A stretch of DNA of 41,163 nt, from contig JASHTS010000240.1 of assembly GCA_030040425.1 (NCBI GenBank), forward strand, positions 1 through 41,163, written 5' to 3'. Source of the stretch: Acidobacteriaceae bacterium. Lineage in GTDB: Bacteria; Acidobacteriota; Terriglobia; Terriglobales; Acidobacteriaceae. A model generated the notes under the pieces. That model was given only the letters and a program-made list of their open reading frames with translations, did no database searches and was not told where the DNA came from. Of this stretch, positions 8,864 to 16,303 are shown piece after piece; positions within the stretch are counted from its first letter, which is position 1, and each line of letters begins with the position of its first letter. The translations under genes and the position numbers were made by a program.

Positions 8864-9877
8864 ATGGGTAGGACGGCACAAGGCTTATTGATTCTCATCC
8901 TTGCAGGCGTAGCCAATGCCAGTTTTACCGCACCCATGAAGTTTGCCTACAAGTGGGCCTGGGAAAACATCTGGCTCGCCTGGACATTTTTTGCGCTCGT
9001 TCTGCTCCCGGTCATCGTGGCGCTTCTTACCATCCCCCATCTCGCCATGGTCTATAGCACGGCAACGCCGCGGATCCTGCTTGAGGTCTGCGAATTCGGC
9101 GCGGGTTGGGGGGTGGCCCAGGTACTTTTTGGCATTTCCGTCGATATCATTGGAATTGCGCTTACGTTCTCGATTGTTCTCGGCACATCCGCTGCCATAG
9201 GAACACTCATTCCTCTGGTTCTCTTGCACCGCGACCGGCTCCGGAGCGCTCAAGGATATATGGTGTTCGCTGCAGTAGCCATTGTACTGATTGGAGTCCT
9301 GGTTTGCGCAATGGCGGGGAGAATGCGGGAGAGAGCCCTTGCGAGCGATGCTGCGGCTCAAAAGAGGACTTCGCTGGGGCTGTCTCTTGCGCTTCTGTGC
9401 GGGCTCGGCGCGTCCTTCGTGAATTTCGGGGTCGCGTTTGGAAACCCGATTATCGAGGTTGCGCGCTCCTTTGGAGCTGACGCGTTAAATGCAACGAACG
9501 CGGTTTGGCTGCCTCTCATGCTCTCCGGCGCCATCCCGAATGTTCTGTATTGCGCATGGCTCCTCAAAAAGAATCGATCCGCGGTCCGGTATTGCCACGG
9601 AGGCTCTCATTGGGCATTGGCCTTCGTCATGGGGGCCTTCTGGTTTGGGAGCACGCTTCTGTATGGTCTGGCAGCTGTGAAGCTGGGTTCGTGGGGGCCG
9701 ATTATCGGCTGGCCTCTCTTCATGTCGCTCATCGTAATCACCGCAAGCGTGTTGGGAATGCTCACTGGCGAGTGGACCAACGCGGGGTCGCGACCAATAC
9801 GGATCCAATGGACAGGTGTCTTATTGCTTGTCCTTGCAGTCTTCATCCTTGCAGGTTCCAGCCGTTACTTGCAGTGA
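8864..9877 (+). CDS. RhaT-family L-rhamnose/sugar:proton symporter
   Basis: Inner-membrane sugar importer of the L-rhamnose-H+ symporter (RhaT, DMT-like) family, 337 aa, close to the 344 aa of E. coli RhaT. About ten hydrophobic helices are visible. The N-terminus AGVANASFTAPMKFAYKWAW and the tail LGMLTGEWTNAG are characteristic of RhaT. An in-frame ATG at 8849 exists, but 8864 is preferred because GGGAG at 8851-8855 gives an 8-bp spacing. L-fucose and L-rhamnose are both 6-deoxy sugars, and fucose genes lie 4 kb away, so fucose is a possible cargo; this is inference. Likely regulated by the divergent DeoR protein. Confidence 0.9.
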   Translation: MGRTAQGLLILILAGVANASFTAPMKFAYKWAWENIWLAWTFFALVLLPVIVALLTIPHLAMVYSTATPRILLEVCEFGAGWGVAQVLFGISVDIIGIALTFSIVLGTSAAIGTLIPLVLLHRDRLRSAQGYMVFAAVAIVLIGVLVCAMAGRMRERALASDAAAQKRTSLGLSLALLCGLGASFVNFGVAFGNPIIEVARSFGADALNATNAVWLPLMLSGAIPNVLYCAWLLKKNRSAVRYCHGGSHWALAFVMGAFWFGSTLLYGLAAVKLGSWGPIIGWPLFMSLIVITASVLGMLTGEWTNAGSRPIRIQWTGVLLLVLAVFILAGSSRYLQ

Positions 9878-9997
9878 TCGCACCCTCGAGTTCAGACGCT
9901 TCGCCGCCCTCTTGCGGAAACCTGCTGAAAAACGTGTTTGCACATGCCGGGAGGATCCCCGGGATCGCACGACGCCGGCGTCAGCAATACGATCGAA

Positions 9998-10025
9998 TTG
10001 CGCAGTTGCAATCATTTATTATAAT
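9998..10025 (+). promoter_or_regulatory. Promoter candidate in the transporter/isomerase intergenic region
   Basis: TTGCGC (9998-10003), a 16-bp spacer and a consensus TATAAT (10020-10025). Downstream, AATCGTAT and AATCGTTAT repeat within 30 bp. The leader to the ATG at 10257 would be about 225 nt, and I see no gene in it. The interval 9878-10256 otherwise holds nothing I can support. Confidence 0.4.
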
Positions 10026-10256
10026 CGTATTTGACATTTACAATCGTTATATGCGAGCCTCAATCGAATAACGCGATGTCCGGATGTAGGAGAAAATTTC
10101 TATACCGGCAGTTGCGATAGGTACACGCCGCGTTCGGGTCCAATCGAGAGAACTGTCTTTCAGTTCGCACCTGGGATGGTTCGGTCCCTGAACCGCAGCC
10201 TGCAGTTGCGTGATGATCGTTCGCGAGAAATTGCTTGAACGGAGTTCCAAATCCCG

Positions 10257-12038
10257 ATGCGTCGAGTAAGCAATTACGACAAGTTCCCGGTCGTTCGTGT
10301 AGAAGGGCACGAATTGGAATCTTGGAAAGGATGGCCTGCAATCCTGGAGCGGCTAAAGGCTTTCGCGGCCTCGAAGTCATGCACGATCGCCTTCGAGTGT
10401 TATCCGGGGGTATTTGAGAAAAACCTGATCAGCATTCTTTCAGAAGGTTTGCGTCCCCAGCGCCTGATCGCCACTTCGGACCTTCTCAAGAGCCCCTCCG
10501 AGATTGAGCTCATGGTATCGAGTGTGCTCGGGGATGACCCGGTGTTCGGCCGAATGAACTCGATAGAAATTGGCGACTTCTTCGAAAGCGCAAAGCTCGC
10601 GCATCTGCGCGAAGAGGTTCAAAGCTGGAAGCACGGCCTTTTGGCGATCGTCGGTGCCGGTGCGTCGCTGCTCTCGCCGGCGCCGGACTACCTCATCTAC
10701 GCGGACCTGGCTCGTTGGGAGATCCAGCAGCGTCAACGCCAGAACTTGATCGGAAATCTGGGCGCCGACAATCTCGAGGAAAGCCCGGCGCTGAAATACA
10801 AACGTGCGTTTTTTGTAGATTGGCGTGCCGCCGACCACCTGAAGAAATCGCTTCTGCAAAAGATCGATTTCTGGCTCGACATGAACGGGGATATGCCGAA
10901 ACTCGTGACCGGCGGTGCCGTGCGGGACGGGCTCAAACAGGTCGCCGGTCGCCCCTTTCGCGTGGTTCCCTATTTCGACCCGGGGCCGTGGGGTGGTCAT
11001 TGGATGGAGGAGGTTTGCGACCTTCCCAAGGGAATGCCGAACTATGCCTGGTGTTTCGATTGCGTACCTGAGGAAAACAGTTTACTGCTCGCTTTCGGCG
11101 AAACCCGTATCGAAATCCCGGCCATGAACCTCACACTTCTCTATCCACTTGAGTTGCTGGGCGCCTCGGTGCTGTCCCGGTTCGGCGCCGAGTTCCCGAT
11201 TCGCTTCGACTTCCTGGACACAATGGGCGGTGGGAACCTCTCGCTGCAAGTTCACCCGAAAACCCAGTTTATCCGCGAGCATTTCGGCATGCAGTACACG
11301 CAGGACGAGAGCTACTATCTGCTCGATGCCGCTGAGGATGGCAGCGTGTATCTGGGTCTACAGACTTCTATCGATCGAGAAGCGATGATTCAAAGGTTGA
11401 AAGCAGCTCACGATGACGGCGTGACTTTCAATGCCGAAAGGTACGTGAACCGCTTCCCGGCGAGAAAGCACGATCATTTCCTCATTCCGGCAGGTACAAT
11501 CCACTGCTCGGGAAAAAACAGCATGGTTCTTGAGATAAGCGCAACCCCGTATATTTTCACCTTCAAATTGTGGGACTGGGGAAGACTCGGCCTGGATGGT
11601 CAGCCAAGGCCGATTCATCTTGACCACGGTCTGGCGAACATCGCTTGGAATCGAGACACGGAATGGGTGAGGAAAAATCTGATCAACCGGATTGAACCGT
11701 TAAGCGAAGGCCCCGGCTGGCGCGAGGAGCGCACGGGGCTGCACGAACTTGAGTTTATTGAAACGCGCAGGCACTGGTCTCGCAGTTCAACGCCGCACAA
11801 CACGCAAGGGACTGTCAATGTTCTCAATCTCGTGGAGGGAGATGAGGTCGTCGTTGAAAGCCCGACGGGGGCGTTTGAACCCCTCGTTGTTCACTATGCT
11901 GAAACCTTCATCGTGCCTGCATCAGTCGGCCCATACTCAGTCTCTCCAGTGGGGCGATCGTTCAATAGGAGCTGCGGAACCATCAAGGCTTTTGTCCGTT
12001 CGCAGCCCCCGTCCCACGCCCGCTTCGCAGCGAATTGA
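10257..12038 (+). CDS. Class I mannose-6-phosphate isomerase-like protein with extra N-terminal domain
   Basis: Large (593 aa) cupin-type sugar-phosphate isomerase; typical ManA proteins are about 300-400 aa. The C-terminal part (about 232-593) carries family motifs: LSLQVHPKTQF (zinc ligands Q331 and H333), ESYYLLDA (E351) and FLIPAGTIHCSG (about 416-427), then YIFTFKLWDWGR. Known activity of the family: mannose-6-P to fructose-6-P. Residues about 1-205 form a different domain. It has beta-strand TIAFECYPG near a P-loop position and GLLAIVGAGASLLSPAPDYL then REIxxRxR-like WEIQQRQRQN, resembling uridine-kinase folds but without a GKS/T Walker motif. It may be catalytically dead or regulatory. 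Start by GGAG at 10241-10244. It converges on the fucosidase gene with a 29-bp gap. True substrate uncertain. Confidence 0.82.
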   Translation: MRRVSNYDKFPVVRVEGHELESWKGWPAILERLKAFAASKSCTIAFECYPGVFEKNLISILSEGLRPQRLIATSDLLKSPSEIELMVSSVLGDDPVFGRMNSIEIGDFFESAKLAHLREEVQSWKHGLLAIVGAGASLLSPAPDYLIYADLARWEIQQRQRQNLIGNLGADNLEESPALKYKRAFFVDWRAADHLKKSLLQKIDFWLDMNGDMPKLVTGGAVRDGLKQVAGRPFRVVPYFDPGPWGGHWMEEVCDLPKGMPNYAWCFDCVPEENSLLLAFGETRIEIPAMNLTLLYPLELLGASVLSRFGAEFPIRFDFLDTMGGGNLSLQVHPKTQFIREHFGMQYTQDESYYLLDAAEDGSVYLGLQTSIDREAMIQRLKAAHDDGVTFNAERYVNRFPARKHDHFLIPAGTIHCSGKNSMVLEISATPYIFTFKLWDWGRLGLDGQPRPIHLDHGLANIAWNRDTEWVRKNLINRIEPLSEGPGWREERTGLHELEFIETRRHWSRSSTPHNTQGTVNVLNLVEGDEVVVESPTGAFEPLVVHYAETFIVPASVGPYSVSPVGRSFNRSCGTIKAFVRSQPPSHARFAAN

Positions 12039-12067
12039 CTGTCGAGAATGTGGCGATAAGTTCTTTG

Positions 12068-13426
12068 TCAAAAAAGGTTCAAGGCTATCACGCTGACATC
12101 GGGATCTGGTGCGGCTGGGGGTATTTCGATCTCGATCCGGTCTTCGGTCTGCCGAAATGTGAGCGGCTTGCCATTGGCAAGCAGACGCGCCGACAGAACA
12201 CGCCCACCGATACCGGCGAGCGTACACAAGGGAGGCGCCCAATCAAAGATGTGCACGTAGATGCTTTTCGGTCCGGCGGTCGTGCGCAGGCCGGCGACAT
12301 TCTGTACCGGCCCATACGTGGTGCCGTAGATCGAATCGCCGTTTAGAGTGAGCCATGCGCCGATGGCCTTGAGCCGCTCCTGAAATTCCGGCTGGATCTG
12401 CCCATCCGGCTGCGGCCCCACGTTCAGCAGAAAGTTGCCGCCCCGGCTCGCCACTTCAACCAGGCTCCGTATCAGCGTGCGCACGGACTTGTAATCGTGG
12501 TCGTTTTTGTTGTAGGCCCAGGTGTTGTTAATGGTCATGCATGTCTCCCACAGTCGAAAATCCTCAGGTGCGGGGACCGTGGTTTTCAGGTTCTTCGAGA
12601 CGCTGGGATCGACTCCCGTGATGCGCACACCTTTCGTGGGAATGGCCGTAGGGATGAACTGCTCCGGCGTCTCAAAGTCGCCATCGACACCCAGGCGATC
12701 ATTCACGAGGGTTGCTGGCTGCAACTCGGCAATCATGCGCAGTACATGGGCGCCGTCGTACTTTTCCTGATTGTTCAGGCCGTCGAACCAGATGACCGCG
12801 ACCGGTCCGTAGCGGGTGAGCAATTCGCGTAGCTGTAGTTGCATGTAGGCCAGATAGCCGGGCCACTCTGGCCGCTCGGGTTCTCCATGCCAGTTCTCGC
12901 TGGCGGGCTTGCTGGTATCGCGGAAGTCAGGATGATGCATATCCGGGGGAGAGTAATAAAAACCAATGGGCATCTCGTCTTGGTGGCATGCGCGGGCAAG
13001 CTGCGCCACAATGTCTTTACCGTAGGGGGTGTTGGTGATCTTGTAGTCGGTGTAGGCCGAGTCGAACATGCAGAAGCCGTCATGATGCTTGGTGGTGAAG
13101 ACCATGTACTTCTGCCCGGCCTGCCGGGCCAGATCAACCCACGCATTTGGATCGAACCTGGTGGGGTTGAAGGTTTTCGGCAACGCGCGGTACTCCGCCT
13201 CCGCAATTCCGCCGGGTTTGGGCACCATGATCGGCCAGGAAGCTTCAACGCTGGCCTGCGAATAAGGGCCCCAATGAATGAACATGCCGAACTTCGCTTC
13301 CCGGTACCACTCCGTCCGGTCGGTCCCTGGGCTCTGAGCCCACTCAAAGCGGGAAGCAGCCAGCGCACAGGAAGCTGCGAGTGCGCCTTTCAAGACCGAT
13401 CGGCGATTGACAGTTTGAGCGCTCAT
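12068..13426 (-). CDS. GH29 alpha-L-fucosidase, Tat-exported
   Basis: Retaining exo-alpha-L-fucosidase releasing L-fucose from glycans; 452 aa. Tat signal NRRSVLKGALAASCALAAS at residues 7-25. GH29 motifs: FGMFIHWGPYSQ (48-57), YMVFTTKHHDGFCMFDS (107-123), GFYYSPPDMHHPDF (155-168) and VIWFDGLN (211-218), where D215 is the expected nucleophile; NFLLNVGPQPDG follows. A longer frame starts at 13453, but the promoter -10 lies at 13441-13436, inside that extension, so ATG 13426 is the real start. The mRNA would then have almost no leader. It is divergent from the GntR gene, sharing the palindrome TGAGCGCTCA at its start codon. It supplies fucose for the pathway at 14258-18927. Confidence 0.93.
   Translation of the reverse strand: MSAQTVNRRSVLKGALAASCALAASRFEWAQSPGTDRTEWYREAKFGMFIHWGPYSQASVEASWPIMVPKPGGIAEAEYRALPKTFNPTRFDPNAWVDLARQAGQKYMVFTTKHHDGFCMFDSAYTDYKITNTPYGKDIVAQLARACHQDEMPIGFYYSPPDMHHPDFRDTSKPASENWHGEPERPEWPGYLAYMQLQLRELLTRYGPVAVIWFDGLNNQEKYDGAHVLRMIAELQPATLVNDRLGVDGDFETPEQFIPTAIPTKGVRITGVDPSVSKNLKTTVPAPEDFRLWETCMTINNTWAYNKNDHDYKSVRTLIRSLVEVASRGGNFLLNVGPQPDGQIQPEFQERLKAIGAWLTLNGDSIYGTTYGPVQNVAGLRTTAGPKSIYVHIFDWAPPLCTLAGIGGRVLSARLLANGKPLTFRQTEDRIEIEIPPAAPDPDVSVIALNLF
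13416..13425. promoter_or_regulatory. Palindrome TGAGCGCTCA at fucosidase start codon
   Basis: Perfect 10-bp palindrome overlapping the ATG. With flanks, TATGAGCGCTCAAA is identical in the divergent GntR gene. Because both leaders are very short, it sits just downstream of each promoter and could be the GntR operator. It also encodes M-S-A-Q in both proteins. Confidence 0.4.
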
Positions 13427-13435
13427 AACTCGTCC

Positions 13436-13465
13436 ACAATAGGAACTGAGCATTGTCTATGTCAA
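13436..13465 (-). promoter_or_regulatory. Promoter of fucosidase gene
   Basis: Minus strand: -35 TTGACA at 13465-13460, 18-bp spacer, -10 TATTGT at 13441-13436. Predicted transcription start is about 13429, only a few nucleotides before the ATG at 13426, implying a leaderless or near-leaderless transcript. Confidence 0.6.
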
Positions 13466-13522
13466 GTGCGCCCTCCCACATTTACGGAAGAACAATAAGT
13501 ATTTACGATCTTTCGATGCTGC

Positions 13523-13552
13523 TTGACTGTGGCTTCATGTCGGAAGTATGAT
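13523..13552 (+). promoter_or_regulatory. Promoter of GntR/SDR/dehydratase operon
   Basis: -35 TTGACT at 13523-13528, 18-bp spacer, -10 TATGAT at 13547-13552. Transcription would begin near 13559, leaving about 11 nt before the ATG at 13570, with no Shine-Dalgarno sequence in between. Confidence 0.6.
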
Positions 13553-13569
13553 CACTTCTTTCTCTCCAT

Positions 13570-14268
13570 ATGAGCGCTCAAAATGCCCTTCGCAATGCGA
13601 TTGTCGAGTCCGGACTCATCAAGAGCCATCTCTCCGATCAGCTCCGTGCGGAGATTCTAGCTGGCACCCTGAAGCCGGAGGAGCGCATTGTGGAAGGAAA
13701 ATGGGCGGCAAAGTTTGGTGTCGCGCAGGCTTCCATCCGCGAAGCCATCAATATCCTGGCGCAGGAAGGCTTTGTCACCAAGGCGCCCGGCCGCAGCGCG
13801 CGAGTCATTCACTTGAGTGAAACCGATGTGCGGCACATCTATGAGATGCGTGCGGCTCTGGAGAGTCTGGCCGCGCGGCTCGCTGCTCAATCTTCGCAGG
13901 ACCTGAACATGCTGCAGGCGACGATGAATGCGATGCGCGACGCGGCCAGCAAAGGCGACCGCGAGGCTCTTATTGATTGCGATCTGCAGTATCACCTGAC
14001 CCTCTGCGATCTTTCCTGCAATCCGTACCTGATTGAACACGCGCGCCGGATTCTGATTCCGCTCTTCGCCTTTGTGCGCATGCGCATCTCTGCCAGTGGC
14101 CAGTCTGCCTCCGTGTGGACCAAAGATCTGGAAGCACACCAGAAAGTTATCGATTTGATCCGCGAGGGCGAGGGAGAGGTTGCGGAGCAGTACGTAAAGC
14201 GGGCGATGGAGCGCTTTGCAAAGACCGCATATGCCTACTGGGAAAAACGGGAACAGCATGCCGGGTGA
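13570..14268 (+). CDS. GntR-family regulator (FadR subfamily, FCD domain)
   Basis: Local regulator of the fucose genes, 232 aa, normal for FadR-type GntR proteins. N-terminal winged helix: LSDQLRAEILAGTLKPEERI, then AQASIREAINILAQEGFV. The C-terminal all-helical FCD domain has DVRHIYEMRAALESLAARLA and the D/H metal or ligand positions in CDLQYHLTLCDLSCNPYL; in this family it binds small carboxylates or sugar acids, so fuconate or ketodeoxyfuconate would fit. The start lacks a ribosome site; the promoter at 13523-13552 implies a near-leaderless start. The 3' end overlaps the SDR start (14258) by 11 bp, so the operon is translationally coupled. Confidence 0.92.
   Translation: MSAQNALRNAIVESGLIKSHLSDQLRAEILAGTLKPEERIVEGKWAAKFGVAQASIREAINILAQEGFVTKAPGRSARVIHLSETDVRHIYEMRAALESLAARLAAQSSQDLNMLQATMNAMRDAASKGDREALIDCDLQYHLTLCDLSCNPYLIEHARRILIPLFAFVRMRISASGQSASVWTKDLEAHQKVIDLIREGEGEVAEQYVKRAMERFAKTAYAYWEKREQHAG
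13571..13580. promoter_or_regulatory. Palindrome TGAGCGCTCA at gntR start codon
   Basis: Second exact copy of the 10-bp palindrome, 155 bp from the first, again overlapping a start codon. Candidate operator for the GntR protein encoded here. Confidence 0.4.
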
Positions 14269-15025
14269 GCTGAGCGGCAAGGTCATACTTCTGACTGGTG
14301 GCGCAAATGGCATCGGGCGCGAATGCGCTTCAGCCTACGTGCGTGAGGGTGCCGCCGTGGCCGTGCTGGACACCGACGGTGACAAGGCAGCGCAGGCTGC
14401 CGCGGAACTGGGCTCGGACTGCATGGCGGTGCAGGCGGATGTTGGAGAAGGACCGGCGGTGGAGGCCGCAATCCACGCGGTGCTGACGCGTTACGAGAAG
14501 CTGCACGCGGTTCATAACAATGCCGGCACCGCGAGCCCCTCCAAGCCGCTGGATCAAACGACGGAGCACGAGTGGGACGAATTGATGCGCGTCAATGTGA
14601 AATCGCTTTTCTGGACAACGCGATTCGCCTTGAATGCTCTCACTGCCGGCAAAGGCTCGATACTGAACACCGCGAGCATGGTCGGCATGATCGGGCAGGA
14701 TAATCATGCCGCGTATGTGGCCTCGAAGGGCGCCCTCATCGCGCTGACAAAGGCGATGGCCCTGGACTACGCACCGAGGGGAATCCGCGTGAACGCCATC
14801 TGCCCTGCCGGCGTATGGACGCCGATGCTCGAGCGGTGGTGCGCTGAGCAGCCCGAACCCGACCGCATTCGCCGATACCTCAACGGCATTCATCCCCTCG
14901 GGCCATGTCCCTATGGCGATGTGGTTGCAGACGCCGCAGTGTTTCTTCTTTCGGACCGAGCGCGGTTTATCACCGGCTGCATCCTGCCAGTGAGCGGCGG
15001 CGCCGAACTGGGCTACCGGCGCTGA
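14258..15025 (+). CDS. SDR-family NAD-dependent sugar (acid) dehydrogenase
   Basis: Classical short-chain dehydrogenase, 255 aa. Cofactor motif TGGANGIG at 13-20; D38 after the second strand favours NAD over NADP; NNAG at 87-90; catalytic S140, Y153 and K157 (YVASK). In the non-phosphorylative fucose pathway two SDR enzymes act: L-fucose dehydrogenase and 2-keto-3-deoxy-L-fuconate dehydrogenase. This protein could be either; the sequence alone does not decide. A longer in-frame ATG at 14216 exists, but 14258 gives the normal family N-terminus. It overlaps the GntR gene by 11 bp and is followed 12 bp later by the fuconate dehydratase, supporting one operon. Confidence 0.9.
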   Translation: MPGELSGKVILLTGGANGIGRECASAYVREGAAVAVLDTDGDKAAQAAAELGSDCMAVQADVGEGPAVEAAIHAVLTRYEKLHAVHNNAGTASPSKPLDQTTEHEWDELMRVNVKSLFWTTRFALNALTAGKGSILNTASMVGMIGQDNHAAYVASKGALIALTKAMALDYAPRGIRVNAICPAGVWTPMLERWCAEQPEPDRIRRYLNGIHPLGPCPYGDVVADAAVFLLSDRARFITGCILPVSGGAELGYRR

Positions 15026-15037
15026 CGGGGAGATCGT

Positions 15038-16288
15038 ATGCCCGGCTCCGTGATCCAATCCATCGAGGCGATCGACGCGCGCTTCCTGCTACCCGAAGGT
15101 GCGGGTAGCGACGCCCTGCACACGTCGCCGGTATACGCCATGTCCCTGACCCACCTGAAGACGGAAGGCCGGATGAATGGCGTAGGGCTGGCCCTCGCTC
15201 TCGGCGACGGCAATCGGCTGGTGTGCGAAGCCGTCCGCATGCTGGCGCGGCCGCTTGTGGGTCAGCCGATCGAAGCGATCATGGCAAATTTTGGCGAAGT
15301 GGCGCGCGGAATGGCCAATGATCCTGCCCTGCGATGGCTCGGACCGCACAAAGGAGTTGTGCATCTCGCACTGGCCTCGATTGCGAATGCCTGTTGGGAC
15401 CTGTGGGCCAAGAGCCGCGGCGTACCGCTGTGGAGGCTCCTGCTCGATCTGGAGGATGAAGCGCTTCTGGCTGCGCTGGATCTGAGCTATCTGGAAGATG
15501 TTCTCCCTCATGCCGAAGCATTGGACTTGCTGCGCAAGGAAAGGCCCACTCGGCGAGAGCGCGAATCGATTCTGTGCACGGGCTATCCCAGTTATGACAC
15601 CTCCATCGGGTGGATGGCCTACGACGACAGCAAGGTGCGTGAACTCGCGCTCGGCGCCAAGGACCGCGGATTTCGCGCCTTCAAGCTCAAAGTCGGCTCT
15701 GACAACGAGGATCGAGATCTTCGCCGTGCAACCCTGCTGCGCGAAATTGCAGGCGATTCAGGCATCCTGATGTTCGATGCCAACCAGCGATGGAACGCGG
15801 CCGAGGCCCTGCGCAAGTGTCGGGCCCTCGCGTCATTTCGACCTCTATGGATTGAGGAGCCAACGCACCCCGATGATATCTACGCGCATGTCGCTATCGC
15901 CGGGGTCATTGCGCCGGTTCATGTTGCTGCCGGGGAACACATCCCCAACAGGGTGATGTTCAAGAACTATTTCAGATATGGCGGCATGCATTTTGTTCAA
16001 GCGGATTGTACGCGGCTCGCCGGTATCAGCGAGTTTCTGGCTGTCAGCCTGATGGCAAAGAAGTTTCAACTGCCGATCGTGCCGCATGTCGGCGACATGG
16101 GCCAGATTCACCAGCACCTGGTTCTCTTCAATCGTGTGGCTCTCAACCACCAGGTGCATTTCCTTGAGCACATCCCGCACCTGCGAAAGCACTTCGTTTT
16201 CCCCGCGCAGATCAGTGAAGGCGTGTACAGACCACCGCAGGAGCCGGGCGCATCCACTGATATGCGGATCACGAACGAGGGCCGATAA
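15038..16288 (+). CDS. fucD: L-fuconate dehydratase-like enolase-superfamily enzyme
   Basis: Mandelate-racemase/enolase superfamily acid-sugar dehydratase, 416 aa, converting L-fuconate to 2-keto-3-deoxy-L-fuconate. Catalytic residues line up almost by number with characterised FucD of Xanthomonas: FKLKVG (K216, K218), FDANQRW (D247, N249), IEEPTHPDD (E274), AAGEHIPNR (E300) and PHVGDMG (H350). The C-terminal VHFLEHIPHLRKHFVFP and GVYRPPQEPGASTDM also resemble FucD. Start: GGGGAGA ends 4 bp before the ATG. Last gene of the gntR operon, convergent with the carboxylesterase at 16304 (15-bp gap, no clear terminator). Other 6-deoxy or L-sugar acids are possible substrates, but context favours fuconate. 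Confidence 0.87.
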   Translation: MPGSVIQSIEAIDARFLLPEGAGSDALHTSPVYAMSLTHLKTEGRMNGVGLALALGDGNRLVCEAVRMLARPLVGQPIEAIMANFGEVARGMANDPALRWLGPHKGVVHLALASIANACWDLWAKSRGVPLWRLLLDLEDEALLAALDLSYLEDVLPHAEALDLLRKERPTRRERESILCTGYPSYDTSIGWMAYDDSKVRELALGAKDRGFRAFKLKVGSDNEDRDLRRATLLREIAGDSGILMFDANQRWNAAEALRKCRALASFRPLWIEEPTHPDDIYAHVAIAGVIAPVHVAAGEHIPNRVMFKNYFRYGGMHFVQADCTRLAGISEFLAVSLMAKKFQLPIVPHVGDMGQIHQHLVLFNRVALNHQVHFLEHIPHLRKHFVFPAQISEGVYRPPQEPGASTDMRITNEGR

Positions 16289-16303
16289 ATGGATGTTTTC
16301 ATT

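Noticed and set aside
13427..13453. Extended N-terminus of the fucosidase
   Set aside because: The extension lies between the -35 and -10 of a good promoter, and the Tat signal is best placed from ATG 13426.
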